Under the pieces are notes generated by a model that was given only the letters and a program-made list of their open reading frames with translations, made no database searches and had not been told where the DNA came from. The translations under genes and the position numbers were made by a program. A stretch of 64,000 nucleotides of DNA from Pedobacter ginsengisoli. Lineage in GTDB: Bacteria; Bacteroidota; Bacteroidia; Sphingobacteriales; Sphingobacteriaceae. Shown one piece after another: positions 1 to 9,933 of the stretch. Every line of letters starts with the position of its first letter. The first letter of the stretch is position 1. The stretch lies in assembly GCF_002736205.1 (NCBI RefSeq), contig NZ_CP024091.1, forward strand, positions 1,426,001-1,490,000. The letters run 5' to 3'.

Positions 1-1
1 A

Positions 2-1750
2 ACCGGACTAAAACAAAATACAGAAGGTATAGGTGCAAAGGTTACCGTTTACAGTGATTCTAAACTACAATCATTAGAGCAGATGCCTTCAAGAGGTTAT
101 TTATCCAGAGTATCTTCAATTTTACATTTTGGATTGGGCAATAAGAATAAAATAGACTCGATTTCTGTAGTATGGCAAAGTGGAAAAAAACAAGTGCTCA
201 CTAATGTTAAACCGGATCAGTTAGTACCTTTAAATGAAAAAGATGCGTTAGAAAATAACCGTCCGCCTGCTTTAAAACCTGCAATATTTAAAGAAGTTCC
301 ATCGCCCCTGGAGTTTGTTAAAAGCAAAAATGGCATTAACGATTTTAAGAGACAGCCTTTAATGACCAACCCACAATCATTTGTTGGCCCATGTATGGTA
401 AAAGGTGATGTTAATAAGGATGGTTTAGAAGATGTGTATGTTGGAGGGAACAAGAATGAGCCCGGCGCATTATACATTCAGCAAAAAAACGGCAAGTTCA
501 TTAAAAATCAAAAACCATTTGAAGGTGATAAGGAGAGTGAAGATGCTGATGCAATATTCTTTGATGCTAATGGCGATGGTTTTATTGATTTATATGTCGT
601 AAGCGGTGGCTATCATGGTTTTATGCCTACAGACCCATTATTGCAAGATCGCTTGTACCTTAACGACGGGAAAGGAAATCTCTTAAAATCAACCGGCACA
701 TTACCCGAAATGCATGTAAGTAAAAGTTGTGCCCGTGTTGCTGACTTTAATGGAGATGGACATTTGGATATTTTTGTGGGAGGGAGGGTTATTCCCGGGC
801 TTTATCCGGAAGCACCTAAAAGTTACCTGTTAATTAACGACGGTAAGGGTCATTTTAAAGATCAAATGAGTGTTGTTTGTTCTGATTTAAATCAAATGGG
901 GATGATTACAGATGCTGCATGGATAGATTTAAATGGAGATAAGAAGCCTGATCTGGTTACTGTTGGAGAATGGATGCCAGTAAGTGTTTTCATTAATACT
1001 GATGGTAAATTAGTTAACAAAACGAAAAACTATTTTGATAAAGAATATAGTGGTTGGTGGAATAAACTTCTGGTTGCAGACCTTAACGAGGATGGCAAGC
1101 CCGACCTGATTGTTGGTAATCTGGGCCTAAATAGCCAGTGCAAGGTTAGTGATAAAGAACCTGCTGAAATGTATTACAAAGACTTTGATGACAATGGTGC
1201 TATTGATCCTATTCTATGTTTTTATATGATGGGTAAAAGCTTTCCATACATAACCAGAGATGAATTATTAGACCAGATGAGCATCATGAGACCACGGTTC
1301 CCCAATTATGCAAGTTATGCTGACGCAACTTTAAAAGATGTATTTACATCAGATGAATTAAAGGGCGCTAAATATTTAAAAGCAAACAGTCTGAAAACTA
1401 CATATTTTCAAAGTAGAACAGATGGGCGTTTTCATGAAAAAGATTTGCCTCTGGAAGTACAAATGGCTCCTGTTTATACTATTACTGCAGTTGATTATGA
1501 TGCCGATGGCCATAAAGATCTGTTATTGTGTGGCAACATGAATCAAGCCAGACTTCGCTTCGGAAAATACGATGCCAATTATGGACTCCTGCTAAAAGGT
1601 AACGGTAAAGGCAATTTTAATTATATACCTCAATATAAATCGGGCTTTAAATTACAAGGGGATGTCAGAAGCGCAATTGAGATTAACAATACAATTGTTT
1701 TTGGAATTAATCAGCAAGGGCCAAAGGCCTATCAGTTAAAAGGAAAATAG
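2..1750 (+). CDS. FG-GAP/VCBS repeat protein with ASPIC/UnbV domain (5' truncated)
   Basis: The reading frame is open from the first bases of the window, so the gene begins upstream; the first in-frame ATG (83) is internal. The leading residues up to about position 240 match the ASPIC/UnbV domain (pattern GIGAKV, then HFGLG and VVWQSGK). The rest contains repeated D-x-N-x-D-G-x-x-D calcium-binding FG-GAP motifs (for example DVNKDGLEDV, DANGDGFIDL, DFNGDGHLDI) that build a beta-propeller. In Bacteroidota such proteins are exported and often lie near SusC/SusD-type nutrient operons, where their exact role is unknown. A haloperoxidase-like gene follows 16 nt downstream, so the two are probably cotranscribed. 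The family call is firm; the function is inferred only as extracellular binding. Confidence 0.85.
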   Translation, partial: TGLKQNTEGIGAKVTVYSDSKLQSLEQMPSRGYLSRVSSILHFGLGNKNKIDSISVVWQSGKKQVLTNVKPDQLVPLNEKDALENNRPPALKPAIFKEVPSPLEFVKSKNGINDFKRQPLMTNPQSFVGPCMVKGDVNKDGLEDVYVGGNKNEPGALYIQQKNGKFIKNQKPFEGDKESEDADAIFFDANGDGFIDLYVVSGGYHGFMPTDPLLQDRLYLNDGKGNLLKSTGTLPEMHVSKSCARVADFNGDGHLDIFVGGRVIPGLYPEAPKSYLLINDGKGHFKDQMSVVCSDLNQMGMITDAAWIDLNGDKKPDLVTVGEWMPVSVFINTDGKLVNKTKNYFDKEYSGWWNKLLVADLNEDGKPDLIVGNLGLNSQCKVSDKEPAEMYYKDFDDNGAIDPILCFYMMGKSFPYITRDELLDQMSIMRPRFPNYASYADATLKDVFTSDELKGAKYLKANSLKTTYFQSRTDGRFHEKDLPLEVQMAPVYTITAVDYDADGHKDLLLCGNMNQARLRFGKYDANYGLLLKGNGKGNFNYIPQYKSGFKLQGDVRSAIEINNTIVFGINQQGPKAYQLKGK

Positions 1751-1766
1751 AACCATTATTAAAGAT

Positions 1767-3089
1767 ATGAGAAAACTATTGTTTTTTAGTTTGTGTGTAA
1801 TATGTTTAGCTGCATGCCACAGCAATGAAAAATCACCCGAATTAAGCAATAAAGATATTGCTAAGGTTGTTGATGAAATGACCGAACTTATGATTCATGA
1901 CGTAACAAACCCTCCACTTGCAGCCAGATTTTTTGCTTATGCAAACCTTGCCGGTTATGAGGTTGTGGTGCAAAATGATTCCAATTGTGTTTCAATGAAG
2001 GGGATATTAAATGATTACCCTGAGATAGTAAAACCGTCGGTTCCCGGGAAATATTCTTACCAGCTCAGTGCCATCCTTGCTACAATTGCTACAGCAAAGA
2101 AAATGCAGCCTTCTGGTAGTTTATTGGAAAAATACGAGCAATCATTTTTAGATTCCTGCAAAAAAGTAGGATTCTCTGATGATGTTGTCCAGAATTCTAA
2201 ATTATACGCTCAGCAGATAAGTAAGCAGATATTAAAGTACGCAAAAGCTGATAAGTATAATAAGATCAGTAACTATCCTCGTTATACACCTCTAAATAAA
2301 GAGGGCAGCTGGTACCCAACCCCACCTGGTTATTTTGCCCCTGTTGAACCATATTTTAATACCATTAGGCCTTTTGCTTTAGATTCCTGTTCTCAATTTA
2401 AACCTGCGCCTCCTGTTCCGTTTTCTAAAGATAAAAAATCGGCATTTTATAAATTAATGCTAGATAATTATGTTGTAGGTGGAGCTGGTCTAACACCAGA
2501 ACACAGAGCCATTGCCGCATTTTGGGACTGCAATCCATTTGCATTAAAAAGCGATGGACATTTGCTAACCGGAATGAAAAAGATATCTCCGGGGGCACAT
2601 TGGATGGGTATAGCCGGTATAGCATGCCAGCAATCTAAATTTAATTTTTCTAAAACATATCAAGTGTATACAATGGTTGCTGCAGGATTAACTGATAGCT
2701 TTATTAGTTGCTGGGACGAAAAATTTAGAAGTAATAGAATACGCCCGGAAACTGCAATAAGGACCTATATTGATCCTAAATGGAAGCCTTTATTGCAAAC
2801 TCCGCCTTTTCCCGAATATTTGAGTGGACATTCTTGTGCATCCAGTACCTCTTCTGTTATACTAACTCACTATTTCGGTGATAACTATCATTATACAGAT
2901 AATGTTGAAGAGAAATATGGTTTGCCATCAAGAAAATTTACCTCATTTAAAAATGCCGCAGAAGAGGCTGCATTAAGCAGGTATTGGGGAGGGATTCATT
3001 TTATGGATGCCATAGAAAATGGAATGACTACAGGCTTTGGTGTAGGGGAATTACTGATCTCTAAGTTGAAAGCCAAACAACAATCTTAA
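1767..3089 (+). CDS. Vanadium-dependent haloperoxidase / PAP2-type lipoprotein
   Basis: This 440-residue protein starts with a lipoprotein signal (LAAC lipobox near residue 17), so it is probably membrane anchored. The C-terminal half carries the PAP2/vanadium haloperoxidase site: an Arg/Pro-rich RIRPETAIR segment, SGHS with His355, and a final R405-Y-W-G-G-I-H411 motif. These residues bind vanadate or phosphate in the family. Known members oxidize halides with peroxide or act as phosphatases, and the sequence alone does not decide between these. The gene lies 16 nt after the FG-GAP/ASPIC gene, a pairing often seen in Bacteroidota, and 46 nt before an outer-membrane barrel gene, which suggests an envelope operon. 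Confidence 0.85.
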   Translation: MRKLLFFSLCVICLAACHSNEKSPELSNKDIAKVVDEMTELMIHDVTNPPLAARFFAYANLAGYEVVVQNDSNCVSMKGILNDYPEIVKPSVPGKYSYQLSAILATIATAKKMQPSGSLLEKYEQSFLDSCKKVGFSDDVVQNSKLYAQQISKQILKYAKADKYNKISNYPRYTPLNKEGSWYPTPPGYFAPVEPYFNTIRPFALDSCSQFKPAPPVPFSKDKKSAFYKLMLDNYVVGGAGLTPEHRAIAAFWDCNPFALKSDGHLLTGMKKISPGAHWMGIAGIACQQSKFNFSKTYQVYTMVAAGLTDSFISCWDEKFRSNRIRPETAIRTYIDPKWKPLLQTPPFPEYLSGHSCASSTSSVILTHYFGDNYHYTDNVEEKYGLPSRKFTSFKNAAEEAALSRYWGGIHFMDAIENGMTTGFGVGELLISKLKAKQQS

Positions 3090-3135
3090 AAAATAAACCA
3101 ACCAAACAAACTAAATATATAACCAAAATCAAATT

Positions 3136-4230
3136 ATGAAGAAAATTTTTACCACGCTCTCTATTCTTTTAATCTCTGCTAAAGTTTTTTCCCAGGGATG
3201 TGTAGCCATCCGAAGCACGGGGGGGATATGTGCTATGACAGAACACCCAGATAGCTCGCTTAGTGCTGATGGCGGCAGTTGGGTGCTAAATATGAACACC
3301 CGATATTTCATGTCAAATAAACATTTCAAGGGCGATGTTTATCAAAAAGAACGAATTAAAAATGGAAATGAAGTAATCAACCATCAGTTTGCTACTGATC
3401 TATCTCTGATTAGGGTTTTTAATAGCCGTTGGTCTGCAATGATAGATATACCGGTTATTTCCAATGCCAGATCTTCTAAATATGAGCACAACCCACCACC
3501 AGATCTAAGTAATGAGAGACATAGCATGCATTCATTTGGCTTAGGTGACATCAGAGTTGCTGCTTATCGCTGGCTCTTCAATCCAGCTACAAGTCCGAAA
3601 GCAAATGTTCAGCTAGGTCTTGGAATTAAATTTGCGACCGGTGATTATGATTATCAGGATTATTGGCAAAATGTAGGCCCTGGCAGAAAACCAGAACTAC
3701 GTACTGTAGATCAGTCTATTCAATTAGGTGATGGAGGAACCGGACTTACACTTGAAATTAATTCATTTGCTAATATTAAGCATAATCTGGGCTTATATGC
3801 CAATGCGTTTTATTTAAGCAATCCACGTCAAAATAACGGCGTCAGAACCTATCGTGAATTGGTGAGCCCTTCTTTAGCTAATGAGGCAATTAGCAGTGTT
3901 CCAGACCAATTTATGGCCAGACTTGGAGCTAACTACGCCTTAGATAAATTAGTTATTTCTGCAGGTGGACGAATTGAAGGTATTCCAATCCACGATGTTA
4001 TTGGAGGAAGTGGTGATTTTCGCAGACCAGGCTATGTCATTTCTGTTGAGCCTAGTCTTACTTACCAGCTTAGCAAGATAAATATATATGCATCAGTGCC
4101 AGCTGCGGTTTACAGAAAAAGAACTCAAAGTGTTACTGATAGGGCACGTTCAACCGGAACGACCTTTGTAAACGGAGACGCAGCCTTTGCTGATTACTCA
4201 GTTAACTTAGGGATTTCCTTCAGACTGTAA
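3136..4230 (+). CDS. Outer-membrane beta-barrel protein
   Basis: The protein has a clean signal peptide (MKKIFTTLSILLISAKVFS, cleavage before QG). The mature part alternates polar and hydrophobic residues in amphipathic strands and ends in an aromatic/Leu pattern (NLGISFRL), as expected for an integral outer-membrane barrel. A Gly-rich GLGDIRVAAYRWLF segment and the repeated glycine and aromatic pairs resemble the phenol-degradation/MetA-like putative transporter barrels. No substrate can be assigned. It is the last gene before a strong palindromic terminator and probably closes the operon that began with the FG-GAP and haloperoxidase genes. Confidence 0.7.
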   Translation: MKKIFTTLSILLISAKVFSQGCVAIRSTGGICAMTEHPDSSLSADGGSWVLNMNTRYFMSNKHFKGDVYQKERIKNGNEVINHQFATDLSLIRVFNSRWSAMIDIPVISNARSSKYEHNPPPDLSNERHSMHSFGLGDIRVAAYRWLFNPATSPKANVQLGLGIKFATGDYDYQDYWQNVGPGRKPELRTVDQSIQLGDGGTGLTLEINSFANIKHNLGLYANAFYLSNPRQNNGVRTYRELVSPSLANEAISSVPDQFMARLGANYALDKLVISAGGRIEGIPIHDVIGGSGDFRRPGYVISVEPSLTYQLSKINIYASVPAAVYRKRTQSVTDRARSTGTTFVNGDAAFADYSVNLGISFRL

Positions 4231-4243
4231 TAATTTGATTAGG

Positions 4244-4290
4244 AAGCTGTCCATAAAGCACAATTGTGCTTTATGGACAGCTTTTTTATT
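4244..4290 (+). terminator. Intrinsic terminator with perfect 40-bp palindrome
   Basis: Bases 4244-4283 form an uninterrupted palindrome (arms of 20 bp, centre AATT). It is followed by TTTTTTATTTCT, the expected U-tract of a rho-independent terminator on the plus strand. It lies 13 bp after the stop codon of the barrel gene and separates that operon from the dehydrogenase-cytochrome gene. Confidence 0.85.
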
Positions 4291-4345
4291 TCTATGTATT
4301 TGGTAAATGAATATATAATTGTAATTTGAAGGAAACTAAACACAA

Positions 4346-7300
4346 ATGAAACTGAAACAGAGCATTTTAATGTTCTGTATTCTGCTTGCTTCTTCTGGGT
4401 GCAACATGTCAAAAAAGACAAGTCAGGGGAATGTTAAGGGAATAACCAACCCTGACCAAAAGCAGTTTGCAGAGCATATCCGTACTACTGAATTTCAGAC
4501 ACCTGAACAGGAACGAGCGGGATTTAAACTACCTCCGGGGTTCGAAATTACACTGTATGCATCTGAACCAGACATAGGAAAACCAATCAACATGGAGTTT
4601 GATGAAAAAGGCAGGCTATGGGTCACCCAATCATCTGAATATCCTATGGCGGCAGCTCCCGCAAAAGGTCATGATAAAATAACCATACTGGAAGATTCAG
4701 ATGGAGATGGTAAGGCAGATAAATTTATCCCATTTGCAGAAAATCTAAACATCCCAATTGGTTTAATCCCGGTTCGCAAAGGCGCTATTGCATTTAGTAT
4801 CCCAAATATTTACCAGTTTACCGATACCAATGGAGATTGGAAATCAGATAAAAAAAAAGTAATCTTAGGTGAATTTGGTCACCAGGATACGCATGGGATG
4901 GTTAATAACTTTATAAGAGGTTTCGATGGATGGATCTACGCTTGCCATGGTTTTACCAATACTTCAACAATTGCAGGTACTGATGGTGATTCCATTAGGA
5001 TGGTTTCAGGAAACACATTTCGTTTTCGGCCTGATGGGAGCAGGGTGGAGCAAACCTCCTATGGTCGTGTTAACCCATTTGGCTATACTTTCGATGAATG
5101 GGGTTATTTATATTCAGTTGATTGTCATTCTAAACCAATTTATCAATTGATTAGAGGAGCTGAGTATCCTCATTTTGGGAAGAAGTCACCAGCAATGGGT
5201 TTTGCTCCTGAAATGATGAGTTACGAGCTTGGGTCAACAGCGCTATCTGGTTTAGTCTACTATTCTGGAGAACAATTCCCGGAAGAATACCGAAACAGTT
5301 TTTATTCAGGAGATGTGGTTACCTGCAGGATCAATAGAAATACAATGTCCTTTGCAGGCTCATCTCCGGAAGCGAAACGTCAGGAAGATTTCTTAATCAG
5401 TTCTGACCCCTGGTTCAGGCCAGTTAACATTAAAACAGGACCTGATGGCGCTTTATATATTGCTGATTTCTATAACCGTATTATTGGGCATTATGAAGTA
5501 CCTCTGGATCACCCTCTGAGAGACCGTCAAAGTGGACGGATCTGGAAAATTACTTATAAAGGGGATAAAAAACATAAAGATAATAAGCTTAAAGATTGGT
5601 CAAAAGCAAGCCTTGTTGAACTGATTAAAAACTTAAACCATCCTCAACTTAATCTAAGGATGATGATTGCTAATCAAATTGTTGAAGGTTATGGTGAAAA
5701 GGCAGCTGATCAGTTAACTGTTAAACTTAAATCATCCAAAACCGATTCAAGGTCTTATGTACAGGCTTTGTGGATTTTGTTTCGTTTAAAGGCTTTGCAG
5801 GATGGAGTTTTAGACAAAGCACTCAATCATAACGATCCAGTAATTAGAGTGCATGCATATAGAATACTTGCTGAGAAAACAGCAATTTCATTAAAATATC
5901 AGCAAAAGGCATTAAATGCGTTAAAAGATACAAATACACATGTACAACGCGTTGCCGCAGAAGTGTTGGGTAAATATCCAAAAGCTGCAGCTATTAAGGC
6001 TTTACTGCCGGTTTACACTGGCTCTGGTGAACAGGATAGTCATTTAAAATACACTGTTCTATTAGCCATACGAGATAATTTAAAGCATACTGAAGTAATG
6101 AAAAGTGTTCTTGCTCAGAATTGGAATGAGGAACAGTTAAAAGTATTGATCAAAGTTATTCTTGATGTGCCATCTAAAGAAGCCGCACTATTTGCAATGA
6201 CGTATCTGCAAAACCACAATTTATCGAACAATGAACTACTTTCTAATTTAGAATATATTGGTCGTTATATGGATGCCGAAAACTTGAAGAAACCTATTGA
6301 GTTTATCCAGAAAAAGTTTTCTAATGATCTTGATGTGCAGTATGTGTTGTTTAATACCATGCAGCAGGGTTTACGACAAGGGGGAGGAAAATTAACCCCC
6401 TCAATGAAAAGCTGGGGAATCAGTCTGGCAGAAAAATCATTAAAAAATAGCTTAGCTATGTCTAGTATGTGGAGTAATAAGCCACTAGAGCAAACCGGTG
6501 ATCCGGTAAATCCATGGTCAACGATAAATCATGCAATTATTGCCGAGTTGCCTACTCTTAAAGTAATCTGGAGTGAGATTAATGGTTATCCTCCGACTGG
6601 TATATTGGTTTCTCCTGATTTTGTGTTACCCTCATCTTTAGCGCTTAGTGTATTTGATAACGATGTACATAACACGGAATCCAAAATAGGTATTTCAAAA
6701 AATGCTGTTCGAATTCGTTTGGCTAAATCTAAAAAGATAATTGCCTCTTATCGTGCGGTATTTCATGAAAAAATGGAAGCTAAAGAACTTATGAAATCAG
6801 TCAAATTCAATTTAGAGCCTTATAAGGGACAACTGGCATTTATTGAAGTTGTGGATAGTACCAAGACCGGATCTGTTGGTATTGGAGGATTAATGCCTGC
6901 TGTTTTAGATATTCCTGATAAAGGGGTAGCAGAAACAGCTGCGCGCTATACGTTGGCGGCTGAAATTGTAAACGATTACAAGGTATATGAGTTAGAACCA
7001 GAAATGGAAATGTTAGCAAAGGCGCGCTGGGCCGATTATAAGACTCGGGCTGCGGCTTCCATGGCTTTAATGAACTTAAACGCTGCCAAGCATAAAGCAC
7101 TAATCTCCGAGATATTTTTGAGTCTTGATGAGAGTCAGTTATTAAAAGAAAAGATTGCTCAGGTAATTGCTCAGGATAATTCTGTAAGTCGACATGCCTT
7201 ATTACAAAAAGGTTTTGAGGGAAGCCAGCGCAGCTTACAGCTGGCAATCGCAACTATACTTGCCAACTCTGAAAAAGGTATTGATTACCTTTTGACATCT

Positions 7301-7891
7301 GTTAAACAGGGTGATGTGAAATTTGATCTTTTATCTGAATTGCCGGTAAAAGAGGGGTTTGCTGCAAATATTAGCCCAAAACAACAGCAGAAATTAGATC
7401 AAATGAGCTTAGGCCAGTCTTCGGAAAGCGAAGCGCGGAAACAGTTGATAGCATCCCGTTTGTCAGCATTTGATCCTGCGGCTGTAACTGTTGAATCTGG
7501 TAAAGCAATGTTCATACAGAATTGTAGCATGTGCCACCAGATAAAAGGAAATGGGGGCATGATAGGTCCGCAGCTTGATGGTATTGGGAACTGGGGGCAA
7601 AAAGCCTTGACAGAAAAGGTATTAGATCCAAATCGGAACATTTCACAGGCTTTTAGAACATATAATATTGTTTTAGCCAACGGAAAAGTATTAACCGGTT
7701 TGTATCGCAGAGAAGAGGGTGAAGTATTGGTGTTTGCAAACCCTGGTGGTCAAGAATTTTCTGTTCCTAAAAATGAAATTAAAGAGAGAAAACCTTCCAG
7801 ATACACATTAATGCCTGATCAATTTAGTAAAACCATTGCCAAAAAAGATTTTGATGCATTGCTTAAGTATTTGTTAAGTGTCAAAGAATAG
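4346..7891 (+). CDS. PVC-type dehydrogenase-HEAT-cytochrome c lipoprotein
   Basis: A large exported lipoprotein (signal ending in a SSGC lipobox). The N-terminal ~400 residues resemble the membrane-bound, PQQ/soluble-glucose-dehydrogenase-like beta-propeller domain (KLPPGFEITLYASEPDI, FDEKGRLWVTQSSEYP, GPDGALYIADFYN). The middle (about 420-1000) is helical and HEAT-like. The C-terminus holds one covalent heme site, C1060-S-M-C1063-H1064, followed by G-x-IGPQLDGIG with a likely distal ligand region, typical of the PVC heme-binding domain. Such proteins are thought to oxidize sugars or alcohols and pass electrons to the respiratory chain; the substrate is unknown. An FG-GAP gene follows 31 nt downstream. 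Confidence 0.85.
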   Translation: MKLKQSILMFCILLASSGCNMSKKTSQGNVKGITNPDQKQFAEHIRTTEFQTPEQERAGFKLPPGFEITLYASEPDIGKPINMEFDEKGRLWVTQSSEYPMAAAPAKGHDKITILEDSDGDGKADKFIPFAENLNIPIGLIPVRKGAIAFSIPNIYQFTDTNGDWKSDKKKVILGEFGHQDTHGMVNNFIRGFDGWIYACHGFTNTSTIAGTDGDSIRMVSGNTFRFRPDGSRVEQTSYGRVNPFGYTFDEWGYLYSVDCHSKPIYQLIRGAEYPHFGKKSPAMGFAPEMMSYELGSTALSGLVYYSGEQFPEEYRNSFYSGDVVTCRINRNTMSFAGSSPEAKRQEDFLISSDPWFRPVNIKTGPDGALYIADFYNRIIGHYEVPLDHPLRDRQSGRIWKITYKGDKKHKDNKLKDWSKASLVELIKNLNHPQLNLRMMIANQIVEGYGEKAADQLTVKLKSSKTDSRSYVQALWILFRLKALQDGVLDKALNHNDPVIRVHAYRILAEKTAISLKYQQKALNALKDTNTHVQRVAAEVLGKYPKAAAIKALLPVYTGSGEQDSHLKYTVLLAIRDNLKHTEVMKSVLAQNWNEEQLKVLIKVILDVPSKEAALFAMTYLQNHNLSNNELLSNLEYIGRYMDAENLKKPIEFIQKKFSNDLDVQYVLFNTMQQGLRQGGGKLTPSMKSWGISLAEKSLKNSLAMSSMWSNKPLEQTGDPVNPWSTINHAIIAELPTLKVIWSEINGYPPTGILVSPDFVLPSSLALSVFDNDVHNTESKIGISKNAVRIRLAKSKKIIASYRAVFHEKMEAKELMKSVKFNLEPYKGQLAFIEVVDSTKTGSVGIGGLMPAVLDIPDKGVAETAARYTLAAEIVNDYKVYELEPEMEMLAKARWADYKTRAAASMALMNLNAAKHKALISEIFLSLDESQLLKEKIAQVIAQDNSVSRHALLQKGFEGSQRSLQLAIATILANSEKGIDYLLTSVKQGDVKFDLLSELPVKEGFAANISPKQQQKLDQMSLGQSSESEARKQLIASRLSAFDPAAVTVESGKAMFIQNCSMCHQIKGNGGMIGPQLDGIGNWGQKALTEKVLDPNRNISQAFRTYNIVLANGKVLTGLYRREEGEVLVFANPGGQEFSVPKNEIKERKPSRYTLMPDQFSKTIAKKDFDALLKYLLSVKE

Positions 7892-7922
7892 ATGATGAAT
7901 TATCCACAATAACAAGATAAAA

Positions 7923-9113
7923 ATGAAGAACGTAAAAAGACCACTAATTGCATGTTTAGTTGTTTGTATGTCACTACTTAACAATACTGGATCAGCACAG
8001 GTTAAAAATAAAAATGTAAAGCTGATACAGTTTAAAAAGCACATTTTAATAGATGAGTTTGTTACTGAGGGAACAGCAGTAGGTGATATAAACAAAGATG
8101 GTAAAATGGATATTGTTGCAGGACCTTACTGGTTTGAAGCACCAGATTGGAAGCGACATGAACTTGACGCGCCCAAAAAGTTTAACTGGAGAGATTCTTA
8201 TAGTAATTCATTTCTTAATTACGCAATGGACGTAAATCTAGATGGTTGGTTGGATGTCATTCGTGTTGATTTTCCCGGTGAACCTGCTGTATGGTATGAA
8301 AACCCTAAGAACAAAGAAGGACATTGGAAAATGCATGCACTATATTCATCAGTAGGGAATGAGTCGCCTGCCTTTGTCGACGTTGATGGAGATGGAAGGA
8401 TTGATTTATTATGTGCAGATTCTAAGGGGAACAAGATGATTTGGTTAAAAGCTCCTTCTATGAAGGGGGATACTGCATGGACAGTCAATGTAATTAGCGA
8501 TGTAAAGGATAGAGGCACGCATCAATTTACACACGGTTTGGGCTATGGGGATATCAATAAAGATGGTCGATCTGATGTATTTATTAAGAGCGGGTGGTGG
8601 GAAGCACCTGAAGATCGTACACAAACTAATTGGACATGGCACCCTGCTAATTTCGGTGATGACTGTTCACAAATGTATGCTATGGATTTAGATGGGGATG
8701 GTGACATTGATGTTGTGAGCGCTTCGTCCCATAATTACGGCATCTGGTGGCATGAACAGGTAAAAGATGACCAGGGAAATATAGATTGGAAGCGTCATGA
8801 GATTTTGAAAACTTTTTCGCAAACACATGGTCTTGCAATGGTCGATGTAAACAAAGATGGGCATCCTGATCTGGTAACTGGTAAACGTTTTTATGCACAT
8901 AATGGGCATGATCCAGGGGAAGAAGAGCCAGCTGTTTTATACTGGTTTGAATATAAACCAGGAAAAGTACCATCTTGGATTGCACATCAGATTGATGACA
9001 ATTCGGGAATAGGCTTGCAAGTGATAACGCAAGACATGAATAAGGATAAGCTTATGGATATTGTTATAGGAAATAAGAAAGGAGTATTCTATTTTGAGCA
9101 AATAAAGAACTAG
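7923..9113 (+). CDS. Secreted FG-GAP/VCBS repeat protein
   Basis: A Sec signal peptide (hydrophobic residues 8-25, cleavage near GSAQ) precedes at least six FG-GAP units, each with a calcium loop such as DINKDGKMDIV, DVNLDGWLDVI, DVDGDGRIDLL, DINKDGRSDVF, DLDGDGDIDVV and DVNKDGHPDLV. Tryptophan-rich strands (PYWFEAPDW, GWWEAPED, WFEYKPG) lie between them. This is the pattern of a seven-bladed propeller exported to the periplasm or surface. It follows the dehydrogenase-cytochrome gene closely, so a shared transcript is likely. No catalytic motif is visible; ligand binding or a structural role is inferred. Confidence 0.8.
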   Translation: MKNVKRPLIACLVVCMSLLNNTGSAQVKNKNVKLIQFKKHILIDEFVTEGTAVGDINKDGKMDIVAGPYWFEAPDWKRHELDAPKKFNWRDSYSNSFLNYAMDVNLDGWLDVIRVDFPGEPAVWYENPKNKEGHWKMHALYSSVGNESPAFVDVDGDGRIDLLCADSKGNKMIWLKAPSMKGDTAWTVNVISDVKDRGTHQFTHGLGYGDINKDGRSDVFIKSGWWEAPEDRTQTNWTWHPANFGDDCSQMYAMDLDGDGDIDVVSASSHNYGIWWHEQVKDDQGNIDWKRHEILKTFSQTHGLAMVDVNKDGHPDLVTGKRFYAHNGHDPGEEEPAVLYWFEYKPGKVPSWIAHQIDDNSGIGLQVITQDMNKDKLMDIVIGNKKGVFYFEQIKN

Positions 9114-9151
9114 CTTTTTTTGTATATTTATGATAACCAAATGTTTAAATA

Positions 9152-9928
9152 ATGAAAAAGCAATTGACGCTCCTGATTGTTGCGCTATCTTTATTACTCT
9201 CAGGTTGTAAAAAGAAATCTGGATCTGAAGATCCGGAAGTAGTTCGCGTTAAATTATTATCAAGAATAATAGAAGTAAGTGGATATCCAAAACCAACTAC
9301 AACATTTACCATATATTCATATGATGAAAAAAAAAGGATAAGTACAATTAGCAGAGGTGGAACTGTACTTACAACTTATACCTACCATGGTGATGAGCTA
9401 TTTAGTATAGAAACAAAGTCTGGCAATGACAAAAATAATTACGAATTCACTTATGCAGATGGAAGACCCAAGCAAATATTCAGCAAATTTTATACGAAGG
9501 GGGAATTAAAGTCGCAGAGAACTACCGGGAATATTTACACGGGTGATAAGATTACGGAAGTTCACGTCAATGAATCTGGTGTTGTTGCACAAAAACGATT
9601 TTTTAGGTATTCTGGTGATAATCTTGTGGGATCAGATAGTCAAACAGATATATTTACAACTAAAGAGTCGATATTTGGCTCGAAAAAAAACATGTATTTT
9701 AATTCAAGATTGAAATACTTAAATAGTATTGAAAATTTTGATAGGTTTTCGGCTAATGAATTACTTAAGGCAATTATAAAATATCCCAATGGTTCTGAAC
9801 TCCGTCAGTTAAATACCTATACTTATGATGATGATGATTTCCCAAAAACGTTATTAACCGAATACAGCGATGCATCAGGTCAAAACGTGGGTACCTATAA
9901 ATATACTTTTGAATACGACATGTATTAA
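9152..9928 (+). CDS. Hypothetical lipoprotein with YD-like strand repeats
   Basis: The protein starts with a lipoprotein signal (SLLLSGCKKK). The mature chain has many Tyr-rich beta segments (TYTYHGDEL, YEFTYADGRP, YTYDDDDFP, YKYTFEYDMY) that recall the RHS/YD-like or DUF4595-type repeats of Bacteroidota surface lipoproteins. No catalytic residues can be recognised. It is followed after only 5 nt by the GH8 gene, so the two are probably one transcription unit; a surface accessory role for carbohydrate handling is inference from that neighbour. Confidence 0.6.
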   Translation: MKKQLTLLIVALSLLLSGCKKKSGSEDPEVVRVKLLSRIIEVSGYPKPTTTFTIYSYDEKKRISTISRGGTVLTTYTYHGDELFSIETKSGNDKNNYEFTYADGRPKQIFSKFYTKGELKSQRTTGNIYTGDKITEVHVNESGVVAQKRFFRYSGDNLVGSDSQTDIFTTKESIFGSKKNMYFNSRLKYLNSIENFDRFSANELLKAIIKYPNGSELRQLNTYTYDDDDFPKTLLTEYSDASGQNVGTYKYTFEYDMY

Positions 9929-9933
9929 TATAA

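Noticed and set aside
6840..7253. Minus-strand ORF inside the dehydrogenase gene
   Set aside because: It is a shadow of the well-supported plus-strand gene and has no recognisable product.
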